Shown: positions 7,813 to 18,052, counted from the stretch's first letter. The stretch: 64,000 bases of DNA from CAVVAL01 sp963740215 (GCA_963740215.1 CAVUDJ010000017.1:124001-188000); one strand, 5' to 3'. The notes: generated by a model not told the origin, from the letters alone. A program made the numbers and translations.

Positions 7813-8904
7813 ATGACGGTCAGCGACGATCGCCGTGCCGCCGTGCACGCCGCCGGTGCGACCGCGCTCGGAATCGCCGCCGGAGTCGCCGTCGACGCGC
7901 TGCTCGGCGATCCGCGACGTGGCCACCCAGTCGCGCTCTACGGCACCGCGGTCCGCGCCCTGGAGGAGCGCTGCTATGCGCCGCACCGCTCGCGGGGCGC
8001 GGTGTTCACCGCTCTGGCAGTCGGGGCGCCCGTGCTGGCCGGCGCCGCGCTGCAACGGGCCACCCGGCGGCGCCCGGTCGTCCGGGCCGCGGCGGTGGCG
8101 GCCGGCGTCTGGGCGGTGCTCGGCGGTACGACCCTGCGCCGGGAGGCCGCCGCGATGGCCACCGCACTGGATCGCAACGACCTGACCGCCGCCCGCGGGC
8201 GGCTGAGCCACCTCTGCGCCCGGGATCCTGACGGGCTGGGCCGGCAGGAGATCACCCGCGCCACCGTCGAGTCCGTCGCCGAGAACACCGGTGACGCGGT
8301 CGTCGCGCCGCTGTTCTGGGGCGCGGTCGCCGGCCTGCCCGGGCTCCTCGGGTACCGGGCGGTGAACACCCTCGACGCGATGGTCGGGTACCGGTCGCCG
8401 CGGTACGCCGAGTTCGGCTGGTCAGCGGCCCGGCTCGACGACGTGGCGAACTGGGTACCGGCGCGGCTCACCGGCGCGTTGACGGCGGCGGTCGCACCAG
8501 TGGTCGGCGGCGATCCGGTCCGCACGTGGCGCGTGTGGCGGCGGGACGGCGGCGCGCACCCGAGCCCGAACGCGGGTCAGTGCGAGGCGGCGGCTGCCGG
8601 CGCGCTGGGGATCCGGCTCGGCGGCGCCAACACCTACCAGGGACGCACCGAGGTCCGGCCCGGCCTGGGTGACGGCCCGTCGCCCGACGTCTTCGACATC
8701 CGCCGGGCGGCAGGGTTGTCGGCCGCGATCGGCTTGGCCGCGGCGGGCCTCGCCGTGGTCGCTGCGGTGCTGCGCCCCGCGGCGCGCCGCCGCCGCGCGG
8801 ACCTTCGCTCCCCCGCGCGCTCGTCGAGTTTCGGACTTTTGGGGGTCGGGAGGCCGCCTGGACCCCCAAGAATCCGAGAGTCGGCGTTGGGGGGTGGGAG
8901 GTGA
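7813..8904 (+). CDS. cobD: Adenosylcobinamide-phosphate synthase (CobD/CbiB)
   Basis: An integral membrane enzyme of late B12 synthesis that attaches aminopropanol (phosphate) to adenosylcobyric acid. The family pattern is clear: AVDALLGDPRRGHPV, REITRATVESVAENTGDAVVAPLFW (in part), NTLDAMVGYRSPRYAEFGW, and HPSPNAGQCEAAAAGALG with GGANTYQG. The start is ATG 7813; an upstream in-frame GTG at 7621 would add an unlikely Arg/Pro-rich leader. The last 35 residues or so are unusual. They read through a palindromic element (8826-8882), and the stop overlaps the cobQ start as GTGA, so the C-terminus has been extended by the element. Confidence 0.9.
   Translation: MTVSDDRRAAVHAAGATALGIAAGVAVDALLGDPRRGHPVALYGTAVRALEERCYAPHRSRGAVFTALAVGAPVLAGAALQRATRRRPVVRAAAVAAGVWAVLGGTTLRREAAAMATALDRNDLTAARGRLSHLCARDPDGLGRQEITRATVESVAENTGDAVVAPLFWGAVAGLPGLLGYRAVNTLDAMVGYRSPRYAEFGWSAARLDDVANWVPARLTGALTAAVAPVVGGDPVRTWRVWRRDGGAHPSPNAGQCEAAAAGALGIRLGGANTYQGRTEVRPGLGDGPSPDVFDIRRAAGLSAAIGLAAAGLAVVAAVLRPAARRRRADLRSPARSSSFGLLGVGRPPGPPRIRESALGGGR
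8826..8882. repeat. Palindromic element, family P5, copy A (inside cobD end)
   Basis: GAGTTTCGGACTTTTGGGGG... at 8826-8847 pairs with GACCCCCAAGAATCCGAGAG... at 8861-8882, with four mismatches in 22 bp. It is closely similar to the element at 39127-39183. It is read in frame as part of the CobD tail (FGLLGV ... PPRIRES). Confidence 0.8.
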
Positions 8905-10466
8905 CGGGCGCGTTGATGGTCGCCGGTACCACGTCCGACGCCGGCAAGAGCCTGCTCGCCGCCGGCATCTGCCGCTGGTTCGCGCGCCAGGGCGTGAAGG
9001 TGGCGCCGTTCAAGGCCCAGAACATGAGCAACAACTCGGTCGTCACGCTCGACGGCGGTGAGATCGGGCGGGCCCAGGCGTTGCAGGCGGCCGCGTGCGG
9101 TCTGGAGCCGAGCGTGCGGTTCAACCCGGTCCTGCTCAAGCCGGGCAGCGACCGGCGGTCCCAGCTCGTCGTGCACGGCAAGGCGGTGGGCGAGGTCACC
9201 GCCACCTCGTACCGCACGGAGAAGCCGGCGCTCCTCGACCTCGTCGTCGGCACGTTCGAGGGCCTGCGCGCCGAGTACGACGTCGTGATCTGCGAGGGCG
9301 CGGGCAGCCCCACGGAGATCAACCTTCGCGCCACCGACATCGCCAACCTGGGCCTGGCCCGAGCCGCGCGCCTGCCCGTGATCGTCGTAGGCGACATCGA
9401 CCGCGGTGGCGTCTTCGCGGCGCTGTTCGGCACCCTCGCCCTGCTCGACGCCGAGGACCAGTCCCTGATCGCCGGGTTCGTCGTGAACAAGTTCCGTGGC
9501 GACCCGGCACTGCTGCGGCCCGGGCTGGAGATGCTGCGCGACCTCACCGGCCGGCCCGTGCTCGGCACGGTGCCGTGGCTGCCCGGGCTCTGGCTCGACG
9601 CCGAGGACTCGCTGTCCTTCGCCGCCGGCGGCACCCTCGGTCGAGGCGCTCCGCCCGTGGGCCGCGAGTGGCTGCGCGTCGCCGCGCCGCGCCTCCCGCG
9701 GATGTCCAACGCCACCGACCTCGACGCACTCGCTGCCGAACCGGGCGTCCAGGTGCGCCTCGTCGACCAGCCCGCGGGCATCGCCGACGTCGACCTCGTC
9801 GTCCTGCCCGGCAGCAAGTCCACCGTCACCGACCTCGCCTGGCTCCGCGAGACCGGGCTGGCCGACGCTGTCACGGCGCACGCGGCGTCAGGCCGTCCGG
9901 TGCTCGGCATCTGCGGCGGGTACCAGATGCTCGGCCAGCGCATCGACGACGATGTGGAGAGCGGCGCCGGCACGGTGGACGGCCTGGGCCTGCTCCCGCT
10001 GCACACGGTCTTCGCGGCGGAGAAGACGCTGCGCCGCCCCGAGGGCACTACTTACGGTGGTCACCCAGTTACGGGCTACGAGATCCACCACGGCCAGGCG
10101 GCCTGGCTCGACCCCGCGGTGACGCCGCTGTTCACGCTGCCGGGCGGGGGACATGAAGGCGCACAGTACGGGGCCGTTTACGGAACGCATTGGCATGGCG
10201 CATTCGAATCCGACGAGTTCCGTAGGGCGTTCCTCACAGAGGTTGCGTCACTGTCGGGGCGGCATGGTTTCCTAGTCGCCCCGGATACCGACTACGCCGC
10301 CGTGCGGTCCGCAGCACTGGACCTCCTCGGTGACGTCGTAGCGGAACACCTCGACACGGTCGCACTCCAGCGGCTGGTCGAGAGCGGTCCACCCCGTGGG
10401 CTGCCGTTCGTACTGCCGGGCGCTCCGGCGCTCCGGCCTGGCACGCTCACAGGAGAAGTAACGTGA
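8901..10466 (+). CDS. cobQ: Cobyric acid synthase
   Basis: A 521-residue ATP- and glutamine-dependent amidotransferase that amidates four carboxyls of adenosylcobyrinic acid a,c-diamide. The N-terminal P-loop/synthetase domain has MVAGTTSDAGKS, FKAQNMSNNSVV and EGAGSPTEINL, plus GDIDRGGVFAALFG. The C-terminal type-1 glutaminase has VVLPGSKSTV, the catalytic Cys in LGICGGYQMLG and the His in YGTHWHGAFE. The GTG start overlaps the cobD stop by 4 bp. The length is close to the family norm and there is no frameshift. Confidence 0.96.
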   Translation: MTGALMVAGTTSDAGKSLLAAGICRWFARQGVKVAPFKAQNMSNNSVVTLDGGEIGRAQALQAAACGLEPSVRFNPVLLKPGSDRRSQLVVHGKAVGEVTATSYRTEKPALLDLVVGTFEGLRAEYDVVICEGAGSPTEINLRATDIANLGLARAARLPVIVVGDIDRGGVFAALFGTLALLDAEDQSLIAGFVVNKFRGDPALLRPGLEMLRDLTGRPVLGTVPWLPGLWLDAEDSLSFAAGGTLGRGAPPVGREWLRVAAPRLPRMSNATDLDALAAEPGVQVRLVDQPAGIADVDLVVLPGSKSTVTDLAWLRETGLADAVTAHAASGRPVLGICGGYQMLGQRIDDDVESGAGTVDGLGLLPLHTVFAAEKTLRRPEGTTYGGHPVTGYEIHHGQAAWLDPAVTPLFTLPGGGHEGAQYGAVYGTHWHGAFESDEFRRAFLTEVASLSGRHGFLVAPDTDYAAVRSAALDLLGDVVAEHLDTVALQRLVESGPPRGLPFVLPGAPALRPGTLTGEVT

Positions 10467-10548
10467 AGCCAGTACACAAGAGTGCGTGGTGCGCACCCCG
10501 TGGTCGTCTGCGCGGCCGAGTCGTTGAGCGATCAGGAGGGATGATTCG

Positions 10549-12721
10549 ATGCCACTCTTCGAAGTGAGCCCCGACGGCCTGATCCCGTTCCGTCAGCTCG
10601 AAAGCGGCGCGGGGGGCTACGACGAGGTGATCGAGGACGTGCTCTGGCACCACCTCGACGCGCTCGTCGGCGAGCGACTCTTCCGGGTTCGCCGCCAGGC
10701 TCCGCTGGATGGTGGCGGCCGGCCCGCCGTGGTCGCGCTCGATGCCGACGGTTCTGTCGTCGTCATCCACGTGCGCCGCCAGATGGACCGCTCCGGCATC
10801 GCCGAATGCCTCGAGTACGCCGGCTGGGCACGCGCCGCGACGCTCGACGAGCTGGCGATGCTGTACTGGCGTGGCGACTCCGACTTCTGGACCGACTGGC
10901 ACTCGTTCGTCGGCGGCACGAGCCGGCCGGTCAAGCCGGCCCCACGCATACTCCTCGCCACCGGCGACTTCACCGCGCGTGCGCAGTCGACGTTCGAGTT
11001 CCTCGTCGAGAACGGTCTCCCGGTCAAGGTCATGCGGGCGACGATGTACCAGGAGGCAGGCGGCCGCCGGATCATCGACGTCGACGCGCCCAGCGACGTC
11101 GAGTCCGTCCTCAAGCCCAGCCCGGCCGCCGAGGCCACGTTCGAGCGGCTCAGCCGTTCCGCGCGCCGCTCTGCGGAGCGTTCCGCTGAGCGCGCCATGC
11201 CGGAGATCGCGCCGCCGCCGCTCGGTGTCGAGGCCACCCAGATCATCGGCCAGGCGCCGCTGCGCCCACCGTCCATCGAGGGACGCGTCGTCGAGCCGCC
11301 CCACGTCCAGAGGGCGGAGCCGCCGGTCGGGCGTGCCGCCGGCCGTGAGCTGCAGCGCGGCGCCAACCTGCCGGCCGAGCCGCCGCGCGCCGCACGACGC
11401 GACGAACCGTCAGGCCGGTCCGCCAGCCGCGCCGCCGGACGCTCCGGTGACATCGGCCATGCCCGTCCCGCGGACTTCAGCCCGGTCAGGCCCGATGACC
11501 TCGGCCCGACGCGCCCCGCGGAGTTCAGCCAGGTCCGGGCGGACGACCTCGGCCAGAACCGGCCGCCTGACTTCGGCCAGGTGCGGCCGGACGAGCTTGG
11601 CCTGCCGCGCAACGCCGACCCCCGCAACGCTGACCCGCGCCACGTGGAGCCCCGCAACGCGGACCCGCGCAACGCCGAGCCGCGCAGCGCTGACCTGCGT
11701 CACGTCGAGCCCCGCAACGCGACCCCCGCAACGCTGACCCGCGCAGCGCTGACCCGCGAGCACGCCGAGCCGCGCGACCGCCCGCTGACCCGCGTCCGCG
11801 GAGCCCCGCATGACCGGTCCGCGGATCGCGCCGAGTGACCGACCGCTGACCGCCCGCATCGACCGATCCGCGGAACGCCCGCTCGACCGTCCGCGGATCG
11901 CCCGCTTGACCGGTCCGCGGATCGCCCGCTTGACCGAGTCCGCTGATCGCCCGCTTGACCGGTCCGCGGACCGCCCGCTTGACCGATCCGCTGATCGCCC
12001 GCTCGACCGGTCCGCGGACCGCCCGCTCGACCGGTCCGCCGACCGCCCGCTTGACCGGTCCGCCGACCGCGGCCTGGAAATGCCGATGCGCCGCTCCAAC
12101 CCGGATCCCCTGCAGGACCCGCTCAGCGGCGGGCTGCTGCCGCCACCCACCCCGCTCACGGCGGAGCAGCTGCGCACCGATCCGCTCGGCATGGACGAGA
12201 TCGTCGCTGGCCAGCTCGCAGACGCCGAGAACCAGGGCGATCCGCTGGGCCGCACCGACCAGCACCCGCTCCTGCCGCCGGCGCCGCCGCCCGCCACAGA
12301 GCCGCAGTTCCGCCGGCAGAACGGCCGTGGCACCCAGCCCACGCAGCCGATGAACCCGGCGCAGCAGCCGGGCGTGCCAGCTCCGCCGCCGAGCGGGTTC
12401 GGGCGCACGCAGCCCGAGCCGTTCGAGGCGCCGCAGCCCGAGTCCGACCAGCGGTCGCAGCCGCCGCGCCGGGGTGGTCAGTTCCCGCCGCTGTCCGTGG
12501 TGCCGCCGGTGCCGGATCCGAACGCCGACGCCGACCAGCAGCTGCCCGACCTGCCGCCGGTCGACGCGCCGGACCCGGGCGACGACCGGCCGGAGCGCAC
12601 GCGCCTGTCGGACATCATGGATCCGCGGATGCTGCGCGTGCCGGACGGTTTCGCCTGGGGCGACCCGCGCTCCACCAACGGCAAGCACGAGAACGGTCAC
12701 CGGGACGGCAACAACCGCTAG
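10549..12721 (+). CDS. Hypothetical protein with long tandem-repeat tail (frameshifted)
   Basis: The N-terminal 210 residues look like a folded domain (MPLFEVSPDGLIPFRQL, VIHVRRQMDRSGIAECLEYAG, YWRGDSDFWTDWHSFVGG, RILLATGDF). This is reminiscent of small actinobacterial nuclease-like proteins, but I cannot assign it. After an Arg/Pro-rich linker come repeats: RP-x-D-F/L blocks, N-A-D-P-R blocks, then RSADRPLD units, and a Pro-rich C-terminus ending in NGHRDGNNR. The reading frame changes by +1 inside the RSADRPLD array near 11830, so two ORFs (to 11838 and from about 11810 to 12721) appear to be one gene. Ribosome site AGGAGG lies before ATG 10549. Expression as one or two proteins is uncertain. 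Confidence 0.6.
11460..12078 (+). repeat. Coding tandem repeat array
   Basis: Three adjacent arrays occur: about six 24-bp units encoding RP(A/D)(D/E)(F/L)-type octapeptides (11465-11607), 15-bp units like CGCAACGCCGACCCC (11608-11756), and about eleven 24-bp units related to RSADRPLD (11812-12078). The last unit contains the perfect palindrome GGTCCGCGGACC. Indels between units shift the frame but leave it open. Confidence 0.8.
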
Positions 12722-12733
12722 CGCACGTTGAGC

Positions 12734-12782
12734 TGTGGAGTTTCGAGGGTCCGGCGGCGCCGGGAACCCCCGAAACTCCACA
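12734..12782. terminator. Long hairpin between convergent genes
   Basis: TGTGGAGTTTCG (12734-12745) pairs perfectly with CGAAACTCCACA (12771-12782). The interior (AGGGTCCGGC / GCCGGGAACCC) continues the stem almost without a break. It separates the stops of two convergent genes and may serve both as a terminator. Its GAGTTTCG arm recalls family P5. Confidence 0.65.
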
Positions 12783-12784
12783 AG

Positions 12785-13601
12785 TCAACGCGTAGCGTCC
12801 TTGGGAGGCGCGCTCTTGAGGCGGCTCGTGAACAGGTCGAGCACCTGCTGAAGCGCCGCGTGGCTCGGGTGCCCTGGCTCGTCGACGAGATCCTCGGTGA
12901 GCACGGAGTGAGCCCGCCCGCCGATGCCGTCGGCGTTGGTCGGGGCCGGAGTCGATCTCGACACCGACGAAGTGGTCGCCGAGTTCGTCCCTGAGCCGCG
13001 CGAACCGCTCGGACGGCGACAGGCGGTCGTTGGTGAAGCGCAGCCCGAGCACGCACAGGTTCTCGGCGGCGCACCGCTCCTTGACCCGGTTCAGTGTGGC
13101 GTCGTCGATGCCGAGATCGGACCGCCCGGCGGCGTTCAACCCCAGCGGGAGCGACGGCTGGCTCAGCACCGGGGCGAGCACGGCCTCGTCCGCCATCATG
13201 GCCAGCGCGAACCCGCCAGTGAGACACATCCCGACGACGCCGACGCCAGGGCCACCGGCCGTCTCGTGCTCGTGCCGGGCGAGTGCGCGTAGCCAGGTGG
13301 TGACCGGCGAGTTCCTTCCCCGCGCGAAGAGCGAGAACTCCCGGGAGACGCACACCTGGACAAACGAGCGCGCGAAGCGCGCCGGGCTCGGCGACTGACC
13401 CGGCACGCCGAAGAGCTGCGGCAACACCGCCGTCAGTCCCAACGCGGCGACGCGTTCGGCGAACGCCGTGACCCGCGGCGTGATGCCGGGCAGCTCGGCG
13501 ATGACGATGACAGCCGGCCCGGTGCCCGTGCGGTACACGGTGCGCGTCGTGCCGTCGTGGGTGAAGTCCGTGGCGGTGAAGCCGGGAATCGTGATGGGCA
13601 T
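12785..13601 (-). CDS. Dienelactone hydrolase family protein (frameshifted)
   Basis: An alpha/beta hydrolase of the dienelactone hydrolase type. It starts MPITIPGFTATDF, has IAELPGITPRV and the nucleophile motif GMCLTGGFALAMM (G-x-C-x-G-G), with the catalytic Asp/His expected in the C-terminal third. The C-terminus (IGGRAHSVLTEDLVDEPGHPS..., ending SAPPKDATR) is in another frame. One extra base near 12938 (GACCAAC instead of GACAAC) separates the two; correcting it gives about 271 residues. The stop at 12785 lies just beside a hairpin shared with the convergent gene. The substrate is unknown. Confidence 0.8.
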
Positions 13602-13732
13602 TGCGGCAGGTTAGTGGCTAACGCTGTACCTCGCTCGGCGGTCTACGCGCCGTCGTTGGTGGCGTCCGTGTCCGTCGCGGCGGGCTGAGTCTCAGCACGG
13701 CGTGGGCGATGGCCAGCCCGGCACGGCGTGTG

Positions 13733-13796
13733 AACTGTCGGGGAAATGGCTGCATCGGCGTCCGGTTTGGGCGCCACTTCCGGAACAATCCGGTTC
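13733..13796. repeat. Palindromic element, family P2, copy A
   Basis: Begins AACTGTCGGGGAAATGGC and ends GCGCCACTTCCGGAACAATC...; the arms are imperfect complements. The reverse complement of 50492-50556 aligns to it over its full length, with TTTGGGCGCCACTTCC shared in the middle. Confidence 0.7.
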
Positions 13797-14040
13797 GGGG
13801 AGGGTGCGGGAGTGGTCGCGCGGGCGGCGGCGCGAGCCCCCGAGCGAAGCGGCCCGGGGGGCTGACGAGCGTGCCGACCAGCCCCTGCTTCTCGCCGGCC
13901 AGCCGGTCGTAACGAATAGAAGATTTTCGGGGTTGTGGTGAGATCAGCGAGCCAGACTCCACGATCTCATCACAACCGGGGATGGCGATCCCGCTCGTGA
14001 GACAGGCATCTGCCGGCACCTCGACGCAGGGGGAACGCGA

Positions 14041-14079
14041 GAACGGGGCGGGACGCCCCAGGTGCGCCCCGCCCCGTTC
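14041..14079 (-). terminator. Hairpin downstream of the dehydrogenase-PEBP gene
   Basis: GAACGGGGCGGG (14041-14052) pairs perfectly with CCCGCCCCGTTC (14068-14079). It lies about 16 bp past the stop of the minus-strand gene. Confidence 0.65.
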
Positions 14080-14094
14080 CGCCTCGCCCCGAAC

Positions 14095-16638
14095 TTACGG
14101 AGCGGCGCTGGAGGTGCCGCTCAGCTTGGTGCTGGCGATGTCGTTGGCCTTCATCGCCGTCTCGATCTGCGCCACCGTGGAGCTCTGGCTGAGCCCGGGC
14201 AGCGTGTCGACGTTGATCGCGTAGAGCGTGAACTCGTACGTGTGCGGGCTACGCGGGCAGGGTCCGAAGAACTGCTGGTTCACGGACGCGTTGCCCATCG
14301 CCTTCTGCTTGGCGCCTGGCACGTCCGGCACCATGTACCCGCGCTTCAGCGCCTCAGGCAGCGAGGTGACCGACGCCGGGATGTCCCAGATCGCCCAGTG
14401 CTTGCCGCCGTTGGCCAGGTCGATGAACGTCATGCGCCCAGCTGCGGGCCGCGTGGTTGCCCGTGGTCCAGGCGAGCGGCGGCGAGATGTCGTTGCCGGC
14501 ACCGCCGTCCTCGGCGCACGAGTACTTGTTCGGGATCGCGCCGCCGTTGTTGTACGCGGTGCTGGTCAGCGCGAACCCGGGGGTGGGGCCACCGCCGCCG
14601 GTCAGCTCGACGTGCAGGATCTTGGTGTTGCTGTTGTCGGGCGTGCTGTCCTTGTCACCGTTGGAGCTGGTGAGCCAGAGGTGGCCGTCCGGGCTCGGCT
14701 CGACGGTGCGGAGCCGGCCGTAGGTGCCCTGGTAGTGGAGCGGTCGGCGTGCTCACCGAGTCGCCGTTGATCGTCATCCGGTAGAGCCGCTCGCCGCGCA
14801 GGGCCGCCATGAAGATGACGTCCTTGACGATCGCGATACCGCTGGGGGAGTTCGACGCCACTGCCCAGGTGCGCTTCGGGTTGATGAAGCGCGCGTCGTC
14901 GCAGGATCCCTCGCAGTTGGGCCAGCCGTAGTTGCCGCCCTTGACGATGAGGTTCAGCTCGTCCTGCGAGGAGTTGCCGAGCTCGCCCTCCCAGAGGCGG
15001 CCCGCGCGAGTCGAACGCGAGGCCCTGGACGTTGCGGTGACCGAGGCTCCAGTACCGTTGCCGGCAACGGGGTTGTCCGACGGGATCGTGCCGTCCGGGT
15101 TGATCCGCAGGATCTTGCCGCCCTTGTTGTTCGGGTTCTGGGCGTTGGCGCCGTTCTGCGCGTCGCCGGTGCCGGCGTAGAGCTTGCCGTCCGGACCGAA
15201 CCGAGCCGGCCGCCATTGTGGAACCGGTTGCGCGGGATCCCGGTGAGCAGCACCTGGTGGCGGTGAGGGCGCCGTTCTTGTACTTCATCCGCACGAGCCG
15301 GTTGTCGCTCGGTGACGTGTGGTAGATGTAGACCCAGTTGTCGTGCGCGAAGGTCGGCGAGATCTCCAGGCCGAGGTTGCCGCCCTCACCGCCTGTGCCG
15401 GCGGCGTTGGGCACCTTGCCGACCGTCGTCTTCTGGCCGGCTTGGTCACCCGGGTGGACGTTGAACGTGTCGCGTTCGGCGTAGAGCGCCGATCCGTCCG
15501 GCAGGAACGCCAGACCCCACGGCACGTCGGTGCTGGTCGTGATCTGCGTGACGGTGCCGGGGTTGGTGCCGCCGCCGCTGGGCGCCGACGTGGTGGCCGG
15601 TGGCCGGCGTTGCTGCCGGCGAGGCGTTGCCCACCGCGTCGAACGCCTTGGCCGTGAACGTGTACTGCGTGCTCGGCGTCAGGCCGCCGATCGTCGCGGT
15701 GGTGGTGGTGAGTCACCGACCTTGGCGCGCGCCGCATTGTAGATCTCGTAGCCGGTGACGCCCATGTTGTCGGTCGAGGCGTTCCAGGCCAGCGAACGCT
15801 GGTGGAGGTGACGCCAGTCGAGCGCAGGTTGCCAGGCGCGGTCGGCGGCTGGTTGTCGTCCTGCTGCGGCGGCGTCTTGACGCTGACGACGTTGCTCGCG
15901 TCCGAGACGTTCGGCGTCGCGTCCTTGGCGAAGACCGTGAAGTCGTACTCGGTGTTCGGGGTCAGGCCCGACGCGGTGGCGGTGAGCTGGTTGCCGGCGA
16001 CCGAGGTGACGAACTGGCCGTGCTGGTACACGTCGTACGCCGTAACGCCTACGTTGTCGGTGGCCGCGTCCCAGGCCAGCGAGACCGTCGTCGGCGTGGT
16101 GCCGGTGGACCGCAGGTTGCGCGGCGGCTCGGCTTCTCGGTGTCCGGCGGGCCGGTGGTGCCGTACACCTCGAACTCGAACAGCGAGTAGCCGTACGCGG
16201 TGCCCCGCGCGGTGCCGTGCATCCGGACGAAGCGTCCGGTGCCGGTGACCGTGAGGTCGTCGGTGCCGCCGTTGCCGGTGGTCGTCGAGAAGATGTCGGT
16301 CCAGGCGTTCCCGTCGTTCGACGTCTGGATCTTGTATGCCTTGCCGTACGCGGCCTCCCACTTGAGGACGACCTGGCTGATCTTGGCGGTGTCGCCGAGG
16401 TCGACGCGGATCCACTGTGGATCGCTACCCTCGGCGGATCCCAGCGGGTCGCGGCGTTGCCGTCCACGGCCTTGGGCCCGTTGAGCGCGCCGCTCTCGTT
16501 GGAGGATGTCGTCGTCGGCTTGTTGAGCGAGAGCAGCGGGTCGGCCGCGTGGCTGGAGGTCGCCGCGGCGACCAGTAGCCCACCGGCCAGCAGGAGCGAG
16601 CCGCCGAGCGCGAACGCCCGGCCGAGGGTGCGTTTCAT
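14095..16638 (-). pseudogene. Secreted F5/8C-FN3-FN3-sorbosone dehydrogenase-PEBP protein, multiply frameshifted
   Basis: Read across frames this is one large exported protein. A signal peptide (from MKRTLGRAF at 16638) is followed by an F5/8C discoidin-like domain (SLNKPTTTSSNESG, AVDGNAATRW), then two FN3 domains (NLRSTGTTPTTVSLAWDAATD; APGNLRSTGVTSTS). Next comes a PQQ-type glucose/sorbosone dehydrogenase propeller (MPWGLAFLPDGSALYAERD, GHRNVQGLAFDSRG, VIFMAALRGERLYRMTI). The end is a YbhB/PEBP-like domain (AYNNGGAIPNKYSC, ANGGKHWAIWDIP, FFGPCPRSPHTYEFTLYA). At least eight frame changes interrupt it. Several are fixed by restoring one base in a G or C run (for example near 15255 and 16430). 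It is either a decayed gene or poorly sequenced. A PEBP domain fused to this enzyme is unusual. Confidence 0.7.
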
Positions 16639-16702
16639 GCTTGATCCTCTTCTGTCGTCGCGGCGCACGTGCTACTCCGGGGCTGGTCCCCGTCCGGTAA
16701 CT

Positions 16703-16721
16703 GTTAGGAAACCTTCCTAAC
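16703..16721. promoter_or_regulatory. Palindromic operator-like site
   Basis: GTTAGGAAACCTTCCTAAC is a perfect 8-bp inverted repeat with a 3-bp centre, 65 bp upstream of the dehydrogenase-PEBP start. A near-identical site occurs at 18415-18429. From general recollection, sites of this shape precede exported carbohydrate-acting genes in actinomycetes; the binding protein is not known from this sequence. Confidence 0.6.
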
Positions 16722-16923
16722 TGGTGCGGGATGAGATCACCGCAAGTCCGGAATTGTCAACGGTTGTCCGGGCGCAACCGGACGATTCGGGTCACTGGGG
16801 CGAGGTGGTGTTTCCGCAGCTCAGGCGGGTTGCGAGGAGCCTGGCGCGGGCTGTCGTGTCGAGCCGGGCGGAGTGGCCGTTGTTCGCTGGGCGGAAAGCG
16901 CTGCCGGGCGCCGAATGCTGAGG

Positions 16924-16994
16924 TGAAACGGACTTGCGGGCAATCTTGTACACCGACGCCGGTTAAGGCACGGCTTCCCCGCAAGTCCGTTTCA
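16924..16994. repeat. Palindromic element, family P1, copy A
   Basis: TGAAACGGACTTGCGGG (16924-16940) pairs perfectly with CCCGCAAGTCCGTTTCA (16978-16994). The interior contains AAGGCACGGCTTCC, shared with the copies near 19.45 kb and 42.2 kb. It lies just past the stop of the next minus-strand gene (17007). Confidence 0.8.
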
Positions 16995-17006
16995 AGTCGG
17001 CTGCGG

Positions 17007-18052
17007 TTAGGTCAGGTCGACGTGCAGGACCCGGTCGTTGCTGCCGTTGCTCGTCGTGAGCCAGATGTCACCGTCGGCGGTGCGCTCCACCGAGCGCAGG
17101 CGGCCGTACGTGTTGCGGAAGTGCGTCTTCGGTGAGCCGGTGGAGTCGCCGCTGATCGTCATCTCGTACATCCGCTGCCCGCGCAGGCACGCCATGTACG
17201 CGACGTTGTTGACGATCTCCAGGCCGCTCGGCGAGGCGTCCGCGACACTCCACGTGCGGACGGGGTTGATGAACCGGCCGTCGTTGCACGGGCCCTCGCA
17301 GTTCGGCCAGCCGAAGTTGCCGCCGGAGCGGATCAGGTTCAGCTCGTCCCGCGACGAGGCGCCGAGTTCGGACGCCCACAGCCGGCCGCGCGAGTCGAAC
17401 GCGAGACCCTGAACGTTGCGGTGGCCGTAGCTGTAGACGCGGTTGCCGAACGGGTTGCCCGGCGCCGGCTGGCCGGTCGGCGTCACCCGCAGGATCTTGC
17501 CGCCGAGGGAGCTGCGGTTCTGTGCGTTCGACGTGTCCTGCGCGTCGCCGGTGCCGGCATAGAGGTTGCCGTCCGGCCCGAACGTGATCCGGCCTCCATT
17601 GTGGAACCGGCTGCGCGGGATACCCGTGACGAGGGTCTCCTTGGTGCCGAGCTTGTTGTTCTCGTACTTGATGCGGACGATCCGGTTGTCGCTGGAGGAC
17701 GTGTGGTACACGTACAGCCAGTGGTCGCTGGCGAAGTTCGGCGAGATGGCGAGCCCGAGCAGGCCGCCCTCGCCACCCGTCCCGGAGACGCCGGATGACC
17801 TTGCCGATCGTGGTCTTCGCGCCCTGCGGCGTCACCCGGATGATGTTGAACGAGTCGCGCTCCGAGACCAGCGCCGACTTGTCGGGCAGGATCGCGAGGC
17901 TCCACGGGAGGCTGAACCCGGAGGCGACGGTGCGTACGGCGCCGACTCCGAGCGGCGCGGGCTCGGCTGCCTCGGGCCGACGACGCGACAGCCAGGCCGG
18001 CGACCAGGGTCAGCGCGGCACCGGCGCGGGATAAGCGGTGGAACGAAGTCAT
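17007..18052 (-). CDS. Secreted glucose/sorbosone dehydrogenase-like protein (frameshifted)
   Basis: A second PQQ-type sugar dehydrogenase, closely similar to the propeller of the neighbouring gene. It has FSLPWSLAILPDKSAL, SSSDNRIVRIKYENN, RFHNGGRITFGPDGNLYAGT, YSYGHRNVQGLAFDSRGR, WPNCEGPCNDGRF and MACLRGQRMYEMTI, ending RVLHVDLT. The start MTSFHRLSRAGAALTLVAG is a signal peptide, so it acts outside the cell. It lacks the F5/8C, FN3 and PEBP parts of its neighbour. Frame changes occur near 17985 and 17795; restored, the length (about 345 residues) fits the family. The pair probably arose by duplication. Confidence 0.78.

Larger units (their letters stand above)
13602..14094. other. Gene-free region with two inverted repeats
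   Basis: No supported ORF lies here. It holds a palindromic element (13733-13796), an inverted repeat GGTTGTGGTGAGATC / GATCTCATCACAACC (13931-13945 and 13963-13977, one mismatch), and the terminator of the upstream-reading gene at 14041-14079. Confidence 0.6.
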
